Source: an uncultured Bacteroidales bacterium
GTDB lineage: Bacteria; Bacteroidota; Bacteroidia; Bacteroidales; UBA932
Direction of reading: 5' to 3'
Assembly (NCBI GenBank): GCA_900318955.1
Contig: ONMJ01000007.1
Coordinates: 1-64,000 of the forward strand
DNA: 64,000 nt
The position numbers and the translations under genes are program-made. Below are positions 62,634 through 64,000 of this stretch, piece after piece; position 1 is the stretch's first letter; every line of letters begins with the position of its first letter. The notes below the pieces were generated by a model. The model made no database searches and was not told where the DNA came from. It was given only the letters and a program-made list of their open reading frames with translations.

Positions 62634-63872
62634 TTAGGTGCGGTTAGACGGGAAAAATTCGCCCCGAAGCATGAGCTTTTCGATGAAAGGAGAATGGTGG
62701 AGATACGGGATCTCCGTCAGGGAGCGGAGAGGCTTTGTGATTATAAGATTTGCTATCTTCCCTGGAGTTATCGACCCGACAATGTCGGAAACGCCCATAG
62801 CATAGGCAGAATTTATGGTAATAGCATTGAACGCCTGGACGGGAGTAAGACGCATCTTGATGCAGCCGAGGGCCCAGACGAATCTCATATCCCCGGAAGG
62901 AGATGATCCCGGATTGTAATCAGAGGCGAGGGCAAGCGGAAGGCCGGCTGCGATAAATTCTTTTGCCCGGCCATAAGGCATATTCAAAAAGAAGGATGCC
63001 CCTGGGAGCATTGTAGGCATGGTCTCCGTCCCTCTTAGAGCATCGATTTCGGCTTCAGTAGTTCTCTCAAGATGGTCAACCGAAAGGGCCCCATGTTTGA
63101 CGCCAACCTGCACTCCGCCACTGACAGCCAGCTCGTTGGCATGGATTTTCGCCCTAAGCCCGTATTTCTCCGCCTCGGAAAGAATCCGATCGGTATCTTC
63201 TACAGTAAAGAACCCCTCATCGCAGAAAACATCTACAAAATCGGCCATAGAAGAAGCCTCAGGCAGCATTTTCTCGCATACATCGGATACATACTCCCTC
63301 TTTGTCCTGCCCCTACCTACAGCATGGGCGCCGAGAAATGTCGACTTAATCAACGCCGGGGTCTCTCTTTTGAGCCTATCTATCACCCGGAGCATTTTCA
63401 TCTCAGCATCTTTCTCAAGGCCATAGCCGCTTTTTATCTCTATGGCTCCCGTCCCCTTTCGGATCACCTCGAGGACTCTTTCCCTAGCCTGACAGTACAA
63501 TTCTTCCTCGGAGGTGCGGCGAAGGAGGTCGGCGGAATTCAGTATTCCACCTCCACGAGAAGCGATTTCTTCATAGGAAAGGCCGTTGATTTTGTCCAGA
63601 AACTCCCCGTCGCGACTCCCTGCATAGACAAGGTGGGTATGGCTGTCGCAAAAGGACGGAAGCACCATTCCTCCACGAGCCGAAATGGTCTCATCGGCCT
63701 CCGGAAGGCCCTCGTAACGGGTCCCGAAAGAGACTATCTTTCCATCTCGTACGAGCAGCCAAGCATCCTCGAGAATGCCCGTTTCAGACATCTCGGAGCC
63801 GCTTTTTTTATTGACGCCCTCGGGTAGGATTCCGACGATGGAACCTATATCAGAAATCAAAATAGATCTCAT
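62634..63872 (-). CDS. hutI: Imidazolonepropionase
   Basis: About 412 residues, an amidohydrolase of histidine breakdown that opens imidazolone-5-propionate. Metal ligands are in CDSHTHLVYAGSR; GILNSADLLRRTSEEEL, KSGYGLEKDAEMKMLR, HANELA and ASDYNPGSSPS are family motifs. Start at MRSILISDIG; the frame extends upstream to 63971 but that part is the overlapping 3' end of the hutH-like gene. Confidence 0.94.
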   Translation of the reverse strand: MRSILISDIGSIVGILPEGVNKKSGSEMSETGILEDAWLLVRDGKIVSFGTRYEGLPEADETISARGGMVLPSFCDSHTHLVYAGSRDGEFLDKINGLSYEEIASRGGGILNSADLLRRTSEEELYCQARERVLEVIRKGTGAIEIKSGYGLEKDAEMKMLRVIDRLKRETPALIKSTFLGAHAVGRGRTKREYVSDVCEKMLPEASSMADFVDVFCDEGFFTVEDTDRILSEAEKYGLRAKIHANELAVSGGVQVGVKHGALSVDHLERTTEAEIDALRGTETMPTMLPGASFFLNMPYGRAKEFIAAGLPLALASDYNPGSSPSGDMRFVWALGCIKMRLTPVQAFNAITINSAYAMGVSDIVGSITPGKIANLIITKPLRSLTEIPYLHHSPFIEKLMLRGEFFPSNRT

Positions 63873-64000
63873 TGCGAATGAATTTGACCGATTTAGCGAT
63901 GAGCGGAGACATATATGTGTCGTTGTCAATGAAAGGAACTTCTTTGCGGTAATCGTTCCATATTCTCTCAATTCTTGGAGAAGACTTTGCGGGGCGACGG
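63850..64000 (-). CDS. hutH: Histidine ammonia-lyase-like 3' end (partial)
   Basis: The last 49 codons of a gene entering from the right edge. The deduced end, IERIWNDYRKEVPFIDND then MSPLIAKSVKFI, resembles the C-terminus of histidine ammonia-lyase (V-PF-D with a following PxI-KxxxF). Its stop overlaps the hutI start by 23 bases, and hutH beside hutI is common, which supports the call. Too little is present to be certain. Confidence 0.55.
   Translation of the reverse strand, partial: RRPAKSSPRIERIWNDYRKEVPFIDNDTYMSPLIAKSVKFIRNEIYFDF

Overview
The window looks like a chromosomal segment of a Bacteroidales bacterium, probably a gut-type member; I cannot name the genus. The reasons are the many TAnnTTTG promoter -7 elements (with TTTG about 20 bases upstream in the best cases), start codons without Shine-Dalgarno sites, lipoprotein signals ending in SC or GC, and Bacteroidetes-type genes such as the GT3-GT35 glycogen synthase/phosphorylase fusion, DUF3127, DUF4783 and GH109 proteins. 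No rRNA, tRNA, CRISPR array or prophage was seen.

Layout. 1-330 is gene-free and holds nested inverted repeats and a duplicated palindrome. 331-4487 (minus) carries queE, queD, queC, a GltD-like flavoprotein and a GH3 hexosaminidase lipoprotein. 4571-9253 is a 1560-residue surface lipoprotein with a long coiled-coil stalk. 9517-11628 (plus) is a muropeptide-recycling pair: an exported NlpC/P60 peptidase and a Tat-exported Ala-Glu epimerase. 11640-13985 is the accessory locus described next. 14005-18483 holds a transglutaminase-like protein, a phosphodiester glycosidase and a uridine-kinase-like enzyme. 18442-38015 (minus) is a long co-directional run: ribF, a six-enzyme glycogen/alpha-glucan cluster, xseA-xseB, rmuC, glpQ-like, gpsA, der, prs, engB. 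38050-44471 holds an NtrY-like sensor kinase and an NtrC-like regulator that lacks its DNA-binding domain, with rlmH, a DUF4783 protein and efp between them. 44549-63971 is mostly housekeeping (cmk, ispH, lptB, dnaX, M16 peptidase, metG, dnaG, recQ, FKBP, GH109-like protein, miaA). It ends in hutI and the 3' end of a hutH-like gene.

The strongest unusual system is at 11640-13985. A Y1 HUH transposase of the REP-associated (RAYT) type follows a small unknown protein by one base. The pair is surrounded by three blocks of near-identical units spaced at 21 bp. Each block runs into a copy of a ~124-bp module made of two hairpins with invariant 9-bp stems (GGCGCAGGT/ACCTGCGCC). The last module is followed by units in the opposite orientation, still in 21-bp register. 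This resembles a REP/BIME-RAYT system with an unusually regular, helically phased array.

A second theme is in-frame low-complexity insertion in otherwise ordinary proteins: SAHS repeats in QueE, two Ala/Ser/Gly tracts in the transglutaminase, an Ala/Pro linker in DnaX, and Asp/Gly runs in RecQ. Two convergent gene pairs also overlap in their coding sequence (nucleoside kinase/ribF and ispH/lptB).
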